Shown one piece after another: positions 36,101-44,839 of a DNA stretch of 64,000 bases (positions are counted from its first letter, which is position 1; each line of letters begins with the position of its first letter). This DNA is from Candidatus Zixiibacteriota bacterium (lineage in GTDB: Bacteria > Zixibacteria > MSB-5A5 > GN15 > FEB-12). The stretch is from assembly GCA_022571985.1 (NCBI GenBank), contig JACZWU010000001.1, positions 405,501 through 469,500 on the forward strand, read 5' to 3'. The notes beneath the pieces were generated by a model. That model did no database searches and was not told where the DNA came from. It was given only the letters and a program-made list of their open reading frames with translations. The position numbers were made by a program, and so were the translations under genes.

Positions 36101-37150
36101 CTACTTTGTCTTCCTCATGGCCAGACCCACTGGAACTGAAAGAAGCGGCGCAATTTTTTCCGGCTGCAGGTACTGAAACAGTTCAGGGTCGTAGTCTACA
36201 TTTCTCAGAGGATTGGCAATTTCTAAAGGGACACCTAATTTGGACTGCAGAAACTCAGGCAGATATGGTATCAGCGCTCCACCACCGGACAAAACCAGCC
36301 ATTCCACATTATCAATTTTGGCTTGAGACTTAAAGTACGAAAAGGCCAGTTCGATTCCTGAAATCAGTTCGTCGGTAGCTGCTATAATAGTGGCTTTGAG
36401 CATGTCCTGGTCAACTGAATCCTGCATTTCGCCCTTAATAGCTTTATTAGTAAGCTCTGGATTGAGCCGGAATTCTTTTTGAATCGCGTCATAAACATCA
36501 CGGGTTCCCGAGGAAACGTCGCGGGTTGACTGATATTGTCCGTCTACTATATAAGTAATATTGGTAACGTCATGGCCAATATTGACCAGAGCCGTAGTTC
36601 TGGTCGGGTCTACATCATAATTGTTGATATATGAATTATAGATAGCCAGGGAGTCATCATCGACGATAACAGGATTCAACCCGCAATCCTGAATCAATTC
36701 CAGAAACATTTCCAGATACTCGCGTCTGGCAGCTACCAATAAGACATCCATTTTATTTTCTTCGTCGTTGGTGCTTATGATGTGGTAATCCAAAGAAACA
36801 TCTTCTATATCAAATGGCGCCCGTTGTTCAGTCTCGAACAAAATCGCCTGCTCGGCTTCTGCTCCGGTTTTCTTATCAATGGTAAACCGGTCAGTAATTA
36901 CGCCGTGACCAGAGATCGAAACTACTACATTTTTAATTTTGGGGTCAGTTTGATCTATAAGTGACTGAATATTGAATATAACAGCTTCCCGGTCTCTAAT
37001 TTCATCGGCAACTATCGCCTCAGGGGGAAACTCTCTGATTCCAATAGCGGCGACAGCATAGCCGTCTTTGGTATGGTCAAGTTTGACCAGCTTAACTGAA
37101 TTAGCTCCAACGTCCAAGCCTACAGTTGATTTACTTCCACTTGAAAACAT
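36101..37150 (-). CDS. pilM: Type IV pilus assembly ATPase-like protein PilM
   Basis: A 349-residue actin-like protein. VGLDVGANSVKLVKL opens the fold; VVVSISGHGVITDRF, FETEQRAPFDIEDVSLDYHI, VDDDSLAIYNSY, TTALVNIGHDVTNITYIVDG and VLSGGGALIPYLPEFLQ are the family blocks in order. It binds the PilN cytoplasmic tail and ATP. First gene of the pil assembly operon. AGGGAAG precedes the start. Confidence 0.95.
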   Translation of the reverse strand: MFSSGSKSTVGLDVGANSVKLVKLDHTKDGYAVAAIGIREFPPEAIVADEIRDREAVIFNIQSLIDQTDPKIKNVVVSISGHGVITDRFTIDKKTGAEAEQAILFETEQRAPFDIEDVSLDYHIISTNDEENKMDVLLVAARREYLEMFLELIQDCGLNPVIVDDDSLAIYNSYINNYDVDPTRTTALVNIGHDVTNITYIVDGQYQSTRDVSSGTRDVYDAIQKEFRLNPELTNKAIKGEMQDSVDQDMLKATIIAATDELISGIELAFSYFKSQAKIDNVEWLVLSGGGALIPYLPEFLQSKLGVPLEIANPLRNVDYDPELFQYLQPEKIAPLLSVPVGLAMRKTK

Positions 37151-37334
37151 ATATTGTTTTTCGCTTCCCTTATTAGTTATTTTCTGGTGTACAGACTTTT
37201 ATCTTATCGACAAAATGCCTTGTTAGTTAACTCTTTTGCCAATTTCACAAATAATTGCTCCATCTCATTTGTATTTTCTGCTGCTAATTATTCCTACTGA
37301 TAGACTAATTATCGGATATGCCTGAATGCGTCTT

Positions 37335-37369
37335 TACTCTATTTATCATAAAATGAATTTTTTTGTCAA
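37335..37369 (-). promoter_or_regulatory. Possible promoter of the pilMNO-P-Q operon
   Basis: Minus strand TTGACA (37364-37369) followed by a very A+T-rich stretch with weak -10 candidates. A perfect -35 but no clear -10 at standard spacing, so only a candidate. The rest of the 300-base gap 37151-37449 shows nothing else. Confidence 0.3.
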
Positions 37370-37449
37370 ATATTATCGAAAACCCCCGGTTTCAGGCAGG
37401 GGTCAGTAAATCTGTTTCTATTTGAAACTCTTGTTCAAAATCTGCACAG

Positions 37450-37956
37450 TTAGTAATATGCTGACATAGTTTCTATTCTTCCGGTAGCGGCCAGAATAGT
37501 ATGCTGATGAACGGCTATGATATCCGGTGTAACAGCCAGCGTAACCACATTTACAGTACCCGGAGTTGAACCGTTGGATCTGAATACTATCGAATTATTT
37601 ATTTCGTCGGTTGCTAAAAAACTAAATACTGCGGGCAGTGTATCCAGGCTGATGATTGAATCTCCCGCATCGAATTGCATAGCTCCGGTATTTACTACGT
37701 CTTTGAAGAGAATATAAGAAAGTGCAGCCTGGTCGAAATATACTCCGTGCTGGCTCTTGGTGCTTACAGCAAATGACCGGGCCAGTCTTATTTTGGAAGT
37801 AATCTCCCTGTTGGCCGCTCGGAATTTTATTCTTTCGTAAGCTATCTGGAACCTGGGAACCGCCATGGCTGCAACAATACCTACTATGACAACTGCTATC
37901 AGCAGTTCCATTATGGTCATACCTTTTTTTGACTTAATTCTCTGGGATAACATCAT
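37450..37956 (-). CDS. Prepilin-like protein, GspH/FimT type
   Basis: A 168-residue minor (pseudo)pilin. The class III signal is KSKKG|MTIMELLIAVVIVGIVAAM, with Glu at +5 of the mature chain and the hydrophobic helix after it. The C-terminal half (RLARSFAVSTKSQHGVYFD, later FRSNGSTPGTVNVV) is of the GspH/FimT type, which prime the pilus tip. It lies ~300 bases upstream of pilM on the same strand and has its own transcription unit, plausibly used by the same machine. Confidence 0.92.
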   Translation of the reverse strand: MMLSQRIKSKKGMTIMELLIAVVIVGIVAAMAVPRFQIAYERIKFRAANREITSKIRLARSFAVSTKSQHGVYFDQAALSYILFKDVVNTGAMQFDAGDSIISLDTLPAVFSFLATDEINNSIVFRSNGSTPGTVNVVTLAVTPDIIAVHQHTILAATGRIETMSAYY

Positions 37957-38255
37957 CTTAATCCATCCGTTCTTGATTCGGCTTTGTCTTTAAGACCGAA
38001 AATAATTCTTCCTTTTTAAGTAGAATCAAATAAGCTGCCGAACCAGGCAAAAACCGTATAACTGAATGGTAGGAAGCAGGTTCCACTGAAACAATAACTG
38101 CGCTTAGCTGGCTGCAGACTATAGGAAATGTCCAATACTGATGGGAGGGGGGCTACTTGTGTTGACAAATAAAAAATCAGCAGTAACTTTGGTTTCTATG
38201 GCTGTTGTCAGCCTGGTAAAGATGTTATACGTGATGGTAAAATAAAGGATCGTAA
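37957..38255. other. Divergent intergenic region
   Basis: About 300 bases between the pseudopilin gene and the S8 protease. A TTGACA box at 38162-38167 could serve the protease, but no matching -10 is evident. An AAAGGA ribosome site precedes the ATG at 38256. Nothing else is recognised. Confidence 0.5.
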
Positions 38256-40634
38256 ATGTATTTCAGAGCCGTATTAAAGATCCTTTTGTTCATTTTACTT
38301 TTTTTCTCTGTTTCTATCGCCAATCCAAATTATAAATCCGCGACAGTTTTCCTGACCAAATACTTAAAATCGGATGTAGTGCAAATCGGTGTAAAGAATC
38401 CGCGGATTTCTGAGTCAGCCAGAAGTTTCCTCCTGGATAGAGACGGTGAAAAACTGAAAATCTGGCTCTTTTTTACAGACAAAGGCTTATTTGACTCCAA
38501 AGATTTTGAGAGAGCTGCCAGCTCAACAATTTTGAGCGAAAAACAGTTAAAGAGACGTAAGAAAACCGGGCTTGAAGAAATTGTCTTTGCCGATTTGCCG
38601 GTTTTTAGGAATTATATAGAACAAGTCGAGAGACTTGGTGCCAAGCATAGACGAAGTTCCAGATGGCTAAACGCCGCCAGTTTTGAAGTTTCTGTCGAGA
38701 CACTCAATCAAATTATGCAGCTGCCGTTTGTATCTTCAATTAAGCCGGTTGCAATTTATAAAAGAACACCCGTCACAGTTGAGGAAATAAAACCCAACAA
38801 ATATTTCCTTCAAACCCAAAGTGCGGATGCAATTAACTATGGCAACTCAGCCTTTCAATTAGAGCAGATAAACGTGATAGCTGTACATCAAAGAGGCTAT
38901 CACGGCGAAGGTGTGACGCTTGCAATACTTGACACAGGTTTTAGAAAGTCCCACGAAGCGTTTGCGGCTCATTTTGCTGATGGCCGCGTGCTGGCCGAGT
39001 ATGATTTTGTCTTTAGAGATAGTAATACAGCTAACGAGGCAATAGACACGACGCATCAGTGGGACCACGGCACTTACATCTGGTCTGCTGCCGGCGGGCT
39101 ATTGAATGGAGTTATATACGGTCCTGCTTTTAAGGCAAATTTTCTTTTGGCAAAAACTGAAGATATCAGGTTTGAGAATCAGGTCGAAGAAGACAACTGG
39201 GTAGCCGCTGCCGAGTGGGCTGACTCGCTCGGCGCCGATGTTTTAACTTCTTCTTTAGGATATATTAAGTGGTACGATTATTCGGATTTAAACGGTGAGA
39301 CCGCTGTTACCACAGTAGCTGCAAATATTGCTACTTCTATGGGTATTGTGGTCTGTAACGCGATGGGGAATATGGGACCTGGAGACTCAACACTGATAGC
39401 GCCTGCCGATGCTCACGACATCCTATCAGTGGGAGCAGTAAACGGCGCCGGTCTAATTGAAAGTTTTTCCTCAAGAGGACCGACTTTTGACGGACGAATC
39501 AAGCCCGAGGTTTGTGCCAGAGGCAGGAGTGTCTGGTCAAGCTCGGCAGATTCTGACAGCAGCTACGCCAGTGTCAGCGGAACATCCCTTTCGACGCCGC
39601 TGATAGCAGGCGCAGCTTGTCTATTGGTTCAGGCCAGGCCGGATATGCCACCTGAAATTATCAGGCAAGCTCTGCTGGAAACTGCAGATAACGCTGATTC
39701 AATCAACAACACTTACGGCTGGGGTGTAATTGATCTCCTTGAAGCTTTTACCTGGGGAGCAGAATTTTCTGTTGATACCTCGGTAGGAAACGCTCCTCTG
39801 ACAGTTCAGTTTACGTCAAACTCTTCCCTGCCGGTATTTAAGTACAAGTGGGATTTTGGTGATGGCGGCAGTTCAGCATTGGAAAACCCAAGCTATGAAT
39901 ATAAAGACCCCGGAACTTATGACGTAACCTTGACTACTTTGACAAACTACGGAAACATCGACAATCAACAATTGGGACTAATTACACTGTATGGTGACAC
40001 CATGACAATTGGAACCGACTCGGCTTTTGCCGGCGAGAAGTTAGAAATCAGCGTTGAACTGATCAACACCCAGTCGCTTACTTCTCTGACAATACCATTT
40101 AAGTATGGCAGTTCTTCTGATTTCAAATTTGATTCAGTCAGCCTTGGCAGCCGTACTAATTACTTCGAAAAAATTAGTTCCATCGGAACAGATATAAACA
40201 AAAACCGCTATGGTTTCAGATTGACAGCTGACGATGGCGGAGGTTCGCCGCCTCTCGCTCCGGGAAATGGTGAAATTCTCAAAATTCACCTTTCAATAGA
40301 CAGCCTCTCTCTTGGAGGAATTGGCGCAACTATCGATACTACTTCTTTCTTGAGCAACAAACTGCAGCTATATACAGCTTCGACCAACTATACTCCAATA
40401 GTATTTGCCGGCTCGATGAGTTCTAAAGTTATTATCAGAGGGGATGCCAATTACGACAACAGGATATCCGTTTTGGATCTGACTTTTATAATTAACTACA
40501 TTTATCGAGGGGGACCCAACTCAGTAACCGTGCAGTCCTGGGATGTCAATTTTGATTATAAATTAGACTTCAAAGATATTACTTATCTGGTAGATTTCAT
40601 GTTCAGAGGCGGCCCCGCTCCGCCGACACCATAG
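38256..40634 (+). CDS. Secreted subtilisin-family (S8) protease with PKD, cohesin-like and dockerin-like domains
   Basis: A 792-residue exported protease. Signal peptide ~5-22, then an N-terminal propeptide-like region. The S8 domain has all catalytic residues: Asp226 (LAILDTGF), His271 (WDHGTY), Ser444 (SGTSLSTPLIAG), with an oxyanion Asn around 368-372. A PKD domain follows at ~510-580 (FKYKWDFGDGGSSALENP, DPGTYDVTL). Residues ~590-710 have the look of a cohesin-like beta-sandwich (FAGEKLEISVELIN..., ending GEILKIHLSID). The end is a double dockerin-like unit (GDANYDNRISVLDLTF...YRGG; DVNFDYKLDFKDITYLVDFMFRGG) without the terminal Cys seen in its relatives. Its 3' end overlaps the convergent ogt gene by 32 bases. 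Confidence 0.93.
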   Translation: MYFRAVLKILLFILLFFSVSIANPNYKSATVFLTKYLKSDVVQIGVKNPRISESARSFLLDRDGEKLKIWLFFTDKGLFDSKDFERAASSTILSEKQLKRRKKTGLEEIVFADLPVFRNYIEQVERLGAKHRRSSRWLNAASFEVSVETLNQIMQLPFVSSIKPVAIYKRTPVTVEEIKPNKYFLQTQSADAINYGNSAFQLEQINVIAVHQRGYHGEGVTLAILDTGFRKSHEAFAAHFADGRVLAEYDFVFRDSNTANEAIDTTHQWDHGTYIWSAAGGLLNGVIYGPAFKANFLLAKTEDIRFENQVEEDNWVAAAEWADSLGADVLTSSLGYIKWYDYSDLNGETAVTTVAANIATSMGIVVCNAMGNMGPGDSTLIAPADAHDILSVGAVNGAGLIESFSSRGPTFDGRIKPEVCARGRSVWSSSADSDSSYASVSGTSLSTPLIAGAACLLVQARPDMPPEIIRQALLETADNADSINNTYGWGVIDLLEAFTWGAEFSVDTSVGNAPLTVQFTSNSSLPVFKYKWDFGDGGSSALENPSYEYKDPGTYDVTLTTLTNYGNIDNQQLGLITLYGDTMTIGTDSAFAGEKLEISVELINTQSLTSLTIPFKYGSSSDFKFDSVSLGSRTNYFEKISSIGTDINKNRYGFRLTADDGGGSPPLAPGNGEILKIHLSIDSLSLGGIGATIDTTSFLSNKLQLYTASTNYTPIVFAGSMSSKVIIRGDANYDNRISVLDLTFIINYIYRGGPNSVTVQSWDVNFDYKLDFKDITYLVDFMFRGGPAPPTP

Positions 40635-41160
40635 CAGCTGAAGAGACCTGAACTCCTTCATGGCGCAAGAGCTTTATTTTGAGCGGTAGTCCTCCCCCGT
40701 AGCCACCTAAACCGTTAGCAGCGACAACTCTGTGACAGGGTATTATCAAAGGCAAATTATTGCGGGCGTTGGCAGTACCAACAGCCCTTGAGGCACGGGG
40801 ATTGCCGAGTTTCAAAGCAATCTCTCCGTATGATAATGTCTTACCGTAGGGAATTTTTGAGACAAATTTTAATACTTTTTTCTGAAACGGCGAAGCATCG
40901 ATTTCAAAATCAATCGTAAATTTTTTGAGATTTCCTGCCAGATAAGCTTTAAGCTCTCTTTCGGCCTGCCTGTTTAACTTGCCCCCTTGCTCGACTATCA
41001 GCCCGCCGAACTTTTCGGCAATCTTGTCATCAAAGCATGAAACAGATTCGCCCGGCATAGAGATTAATACCAGCTTGCTTTCGGTGGCAGCGGTTCGAAA
41101 CTCCCCCCACTCTGTCATGAAATTATGAACAAATAGTCTTTTATTTGATTCGGTTTTCAT
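40603..41160 (-). CDS. ogt: Methylated-DNA--protein-cysteine methyltransferase
   Basis: A ~185-residue suicide enzyme removing O6-alkyl groups from guanine. The acceptor Cys is in LIIPCHRVVAANG; PYGKTLSYGEIALKLGNPRASRAVGTANARN, in parts, is the DNA-binding helix-turn-helix with the Arg finger; GGYGGGLPLKIKLLRHEG closes the domain. An N-terminal RNase-like domain of ~80 residues precedes it. ATG at 41160 (frame open to a TTG at 41166). It overlaps the HAD gene upstream by 20 bases and the convergent protease gene downstream by 32 bases. Confidence 0.95.
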   Translation of the reverse strand: MKTESNKRLFVHNFMTEWGEFRTAATESKLVLISMPGESVSCFDDKIAEKFGGLIVEQGGKLNRQAERELKAYLAGNLKKFTIDFEIDASPFQKKVLKFVSKIPYGKTLSYGEIALKLGNPRASRAVGTANARNNLPLIIPCHRVVAANGLGGYGGGLPLKIKLLRHEGVQVSSAAMVSAERGRL

Positions 41161-41803
41161 TTTCAAACATCCTGCTTAATGTCAGCGGCAAGTGAGCTAT
41201 CTCTTCAATAAAAAAATCAGGGTTTAAGTTCATCACATCTTTTGAATCGCCATAGGGGGATTTCACCGCCACGTTCCTGACAGACAGTTCTTTGGCCGGC
41301 AGAATATCGTTTATGGTATCTCCGACAATTACTGTATTTTCGGGGTCAGCCTTCATCAGAGCCATTAGTGAGGAAAACATCTCCGGGTCCGGTTTAATTT
41401 TAGTTACTTCGTCTCCACCAATTATTTCAGAAAAATATTCGTTCCAGCCGAGCTTGTTTAATATGCTATCAATATTCCTTCGCCATTTAGTAGTCGCAAT
41501 TCCCAAATCGTAGCCACTTTCAAAAAGTGATACAACAGTTTCATTGGCACCATCGAGTGGGTTGCTTGAGTCAACAACAGTATGCCTAGCTTTTAGTGTA
41601 AAGTCATTCTTTAGAGAGTCGAAATTCCCGTCAGTGAACATCCCAAACATGTGGTCTAACGAAAAACCGATATGTTTAACTATTTCATCTCTGGGCTGGC
41701 TCGGCAGACCGTTTTTGGTCATGGCATAATTGAAGGCTTCAACTATGCCATCGGCTGAGTCTATCAGGGTGCCGTCCAAATCAAAAATAATCGTCTTTTG
41801 CAT
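41141..41803 (-). CDS. HAD-family phosphatase (phosphoglycolate phosphatase-like)
   Basis: A 220-residue HAD hydrolase with subclass I cap. Motif I IIFDLDGTLIDS (nucleophile Asp), motif II in IATTKW, Lys in TKIKPDPEMF, and motif IV VGDTINDILPA. The closest look is Gph/PpaX-type phosphatases, but the substrate cannot be assigned. Its start shares one base with the stop of the signal-peptidase-like gene and its end overlaps ogt. Confidence 0.92.
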   Translation of the reverse strand: MQKTIIFDLDGTLIDSADGIVEAFNYAMTKNGLPSQPRDEIVKHIGFSLDHMFGMFTDGNFDSLKNDFTLKARHTVVDSSNPLDGANETVVSLFESGYDLGIATTKWRRNIDSILNKLGWNEYFSEIIGGDEVTKIKPDPEMFSSLMALMKADPENTVIVGDTINDILPAKELSVRNVAVKSPYGDSKDVMNLNPDFFIEEIAHLPLTLSRMFENENRIK

Positions 41804-42609
41804 TAGTTAAATAGTTTCTCAACTTTTCCTTTTACATCAGATAATGGAATTTCGTAAACCTTGTCAATAGCTCCAAGACTTAGCTCAGCCACTAAGATTG
41901 AAAACTGGCCAACTAACAGAGGAGATACTTCTCCGGTAAGGGTCAGGCCCCCAATCCAGCCTGCGAACTCAGGGCTGCCATCGATTATTACTCTGCCTTC
42001 AACAACTTCAATCCCCTCCCCCGGCAGCCCCAGAACAACGACGTTGGTTATGCGGCTTGACGGCAGCTTACAACGCACGATATCGTATCTCTCCGGCAGG
42101 TGATGAAATCGGGGCATGTCGAAGCCGACAATATTTATGCTGTATTCAAGTGAACTTAATTTCATAAGAGTTCCTCGCTGATACAATGGGCTGAGCCGGT
42201 TGTTTTCAAGTTCAAAAACGCGCGGGCCGTTGTGAATCCAAAAATTGCCTGGCGCCGTTGGTGAAAACAACTGATAGACGAGTGCAACTGCTAAAACTAT
42301 ACCAGCATAAGTTCTGCTGTTTGGTTTCACTCTGGGTTTTGACTTTGGTTTCACTTTTAAGTTTTTAGCAAAGCTTTGTGAAAGGTCAAAAAAAGTGAAA
42401 AGGTAAAAAACCAGTGGCAGCCCAAGCAAAACTGTCTTTACCAGAAAGGGAAGCTCTAACAGAAATGAAACATAGAAAAGAACCGAAGCGATTATCCAGA
42501 CCAGCAGAATAAAGATTCCGAATAGATAATCACGAAAATAGAAATGTCCCAGACCAGGAAACAGAACATTCAGCAGCAATCCAAACCATAAAGAGCCGGC
42601 AGATTTCAT
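41803..42609 (-). CDS. Signal-peptidase-like (S26) membrane protein lacking catalytic residues
   Basis: A 268-residue protein. The N-terminal ~80 residues have three hydrophobic helices beginning NVLFPGLGHFYF, a motif of small multi-pass membrane proteins. A further helix follows (~102-115), then an S26-like beta domain: YDIVRC, VVVLGLPGEGIEVVEGRVIIDG matches the SPase 'RViGlPGd.v...G.v.iNG' box. Where the family has SMxPT the sequence reads RLSPL (R138 in place of the Ser nucleophile), and the catalytic Lys position before GLPG is Val. If my alignment is right it is not a peptidase. It heads the three-gene unit with HAD and ogt. Confidence 0.75.
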   Translation of the reverse strand: MKSAGSLWFGLLLNVLFPGLGHFYFRDYLFGIFILLVWIIASVLFYVSFLLELPFLVKTVLLGLPLVFYLFTFFDLSQSFAKNLKVKPKSKPRVKPNSRTYAGIVLAVALVYQLFSPTAPGNFWIHNGPRVFELENNRLSPLYQRGTLMKLSSLEYSINIVGFDMPRFHHLPERYDIVRCKLPSSRITNVVVLGLPGEGIEVVEGRVIIDGSPEFAGWIGGLTLTGEVSPLLVGQFSILVAELSLGAIDKVYEIPLSDVKGKVEKLFN

Positions 42610-42952
42610 AAGTCTCCTTATTTACTAAAAAGCTTTAGTCAATGATACGACTATAAAACCGTTACGCCCTAAAAGATCTGCTTGACTGATCAGTTAAATG
42701 AGTACAATCTAATAGTGGTACAAATATTGCATCTGGTTAGATGTGAGAGAATTGGGTAACAGCTTAACAGCTAACCTGACATCAGGTTAAGCCAGGAGAA
42801 GGTCGTTTGAAGCTTAAGAAGGAACAAAACAGCTTGATTGAGCGTAAAACAGTTATTCGGGTTAGTTTTAGACTGGCCCAGTTACCTGATTTAGTTGGTT
42901 TAAAAAGTGAAAATAGCTGCCTAAGGGGCATTAAATAACATCGGAGGCGTTA
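42610..42952. promoter_or_regulatory. Upstream region of ctpA with an operator-like palindrome
   Basis: A 343-base divergent gap. At 42772-42789 is a perfect palindrome TAACCTGA-CA-TCAGGTTA. Around 42673 is TTGACT with TACAAT 15 bases on, a sub-optimal promoter. GGAGG lies eight bases before the ctpA ATG. No small gene recognised. Confidence 0.5.
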
Positions 42953-44761
42953 ATGGTCCGCTTTTCTATACAATTATTTGGCATTACGGTATTTGCAATA
43001 GCAATGATCTGGGTAGTCGGTTCCGGCGAAGCTGTGCAATCTAATGCATCATCTGAGCCTGTTTTTTGGGCGGACACAATTCAGATTGACCTGACCGGAG
43101 AGAAGAATAAATCCGATGAAATAAAATCGCCTAAGGCCAAAAGAGATTCATTTTTCAGAGATATCAAAAAACTCAGCCAGGTAGCTTTTAATATCCGCAA
43201 TCACTATATGGAAGAAGTTGACACCGAAGAAATAATCAAAGCCGGTATCAGAGGCATGCTTTCTGACTTAGACAGGTTTTCGGTATTGATGGAGCCGCGC
43301 TCGTATGATGCGCTGATGGAATCTACTCAGGGCAAGTATGAAGGTCTGGGGATGGTTATAGATTCCCGCGATGACAGGATTGTAATTATTTCTCCTATTG
43401 AGGGTTCTCCGGCTGACAGACGCGGGCTGCGGGCCGGCGATATAATCTGGAAAATTGAAGATACTGATACCAAGGGCATGCGTACTTCGGAGGCTTCCAA
43501 ACTGATGCGAGGCACAGCCGGAACTTCTATCAATTTAACTATCAAAAGAACTGGCATAGATGAACTAATGGAGTTTGAAGTCAATCGGGCAGTAATTGAA
43601 CTCAAGTCTGTCAATTACTCAGGTATCGTACCCGGCACCGATATCGGCTATGTCAGGCTGTCCAAATTCGCCGAAGAGACAAGCCATGAACTTCGGGAAG
43701 CAATCAGCGAACTCAACGATCAAAATGTATCAGCACTTATATTCGACCTTCGCTCCAACGGCGGCGGCTTACTTGACCAGGCCATCGAAACAGCCGAACT
43801 GTTTCTTGAAAAAGGCCGCGAAGTTGTCTACACCAAAGGCAAATATGCCGATACCGAGCGCCATTTTTATTCCAAGCGAGAACCTATTTTCCCTGACAAA
43901 CCAATAATAGTTCTGGTAGACGAAGGTACAGCTTCGGCCTCGGAAATTGTTGCCGGCGCCATTCAGGACTGGGACCGCGGTCTTATAATTGGCAGTGACA
44001 CTTACGGCAAAGGGCTGGTTCAGCAGATTTTTCCAGTATCAAACGACCGCGACCTGCGACTAAAGCTGACAACTGCCAAGTATTATGTACCCTCCGGAAG
44101 ATCTATCCAGAGGCCGGACCGACAACATAAAGCGAGTCACAAGTCCAGTAACGATGATGACGAAGATGAAGACAGCGATTCCATGAAAGTCTCTAACAAA
44201 GAAATTTTTTATACTAATGGCGGCCGGGTTGTTTATGGCGGCGGCGGCATAATTCCTGACGTAACAGTCGATCGTGACACCTACAAGCCGATAGAAATCA
44301 ATATGGTCAGACAGTCTATGTTTTTTGACTATGCTATCAAATATGTTTCTGAGCATCCTGACGTAAAACCAAATTTTGAGGTCACAGACGTTATGGTTGA
44401 GGACTTCAGAATCTTTACAGAAGAAAAAGAATTCAGCTATAAAACGAAACTTCAAATATCGTTAGAGGACCTTGAAGAATCTATTACTGACGACAACCAG
44501 CGGGATTTTCTGCAGCCGGCAATTGATTCTCTGGCATCTCTTATTGAATTTGAAAAAGGAAAAGACTTTGATAAATCCCTGAAATATATCAAGAGAGCAA
44601 TCAAACGTGAAATAGTTTCATCGATCGCCAGCGAACGCGGTGTCTATGAAGAAATAGTTCTCAAGACAGATGACGGCGTGCGCAAAGCAGTCGAGCTCTT
44701 GCAAAACCCCAAAGAGTACAGCAGACTATTGACAGAAGGGAAAAAGAAAGCTGAGCTGTAA
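42953..44761 (+). CDS. ctpA: C-terminal processing peptidase (S41, CtpA/Prc type)
   Basis: A 602-residue exported or periplasmic tail-specific protease. One N-terminal hydrophobic segment (~8-23). The PDZ domain lies at ~125-205 (GKYEGLGMVID, GSPADRRGLRAGDIIWKIED). The S41 core: IFDLRSNGGGLLDQAI, nucleophile Ser328 in GTASASEIVAGA, general base Lys353 in YGKGLVQQIF; the 25-residue Ser-Lys spacing is that of CtpA enzymes. After the catalytic core is a His/Lys/Asp-rich loop (~385-405) and an ~180-residue helical extension not in the minimal enzyme. Followed by an intrinsic terminator, so likely monocistronic. Confidence 0.95.
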   Translation: MVRFSIQLFGITVFAIAMIWVVGSGEAVQSNASSEPVFWADTIQIDLTGEKNKSDEIKSPKAKRDSFFRDIKKLSQVAFNIRNHYMEEVDTEEIIKAGIRGMLSDLDRFSVLMEPRSYDALMESTQGKYEGLGMVIDSRDDRIVIISPIEGSPADRRGLRAGDIIWKIEDTDTKGMRTSEASKLMRGTAGTSINLTIKRTGIDELMEFEVNRAVIELKSVNYSGIVPGTDIGYVRLSKFAEETSHELREAISELNDQNVSALIFDLRSNGGGLLDQAIETAELFLEKGREVVYTKGKYADTERHFYSKREPIFPDKPIIVLVDEGTASASEIVAGAIQDWDRGLIIGSDTYGKGLVQQIFPVSNDRDLRLKLTTAKYYVPSGRSIQRPDRQHKASHKSSNDDDEDEDSDSMKVSNKEIFYTNGGRVVYGGGGIIPDVTVDRDTYKPIEINMVRQSMFFDYAIKYVSEHPDVKPNFEVTDVMVEDFRIFTEEKEFSYKTKLQISLEDLEESITDDNQRDFLQPAIDSLASLIEFEKGKDFDKSLKYIKRAIKREIVSSIASERGVYEEIVLKTDDGVRKAVELLQNPKEYSRLLTEGKKKAEL

Positions 44762-44781
44762 CAGACTTAAGTTTAGTTTAC

Positions 44782-44818
44782 AAAAAAGCTCCCTACTTTA
44801 CAGTCGGGCGCTTTTTTT
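44782..44818 (+). terminator. Intrinsic terminator after ctpA
   Basis: AAAAAAGC-CCC-ACT stem paired with AGT-GGG-GC and then seven T, with two internal mismatches. It sits 20 bases past the ctpA stop and may also serve the convergent gene. Confidence 0.7.
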
Positions 44819-44839
44819 GTTACAATATTTTGCCGGCTG

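Noticed and set aside
38162-38195. Promoter for the S8 protease from TTGACA at 38162
   Set aside because: No acceptable -10 at 16-18 bases.
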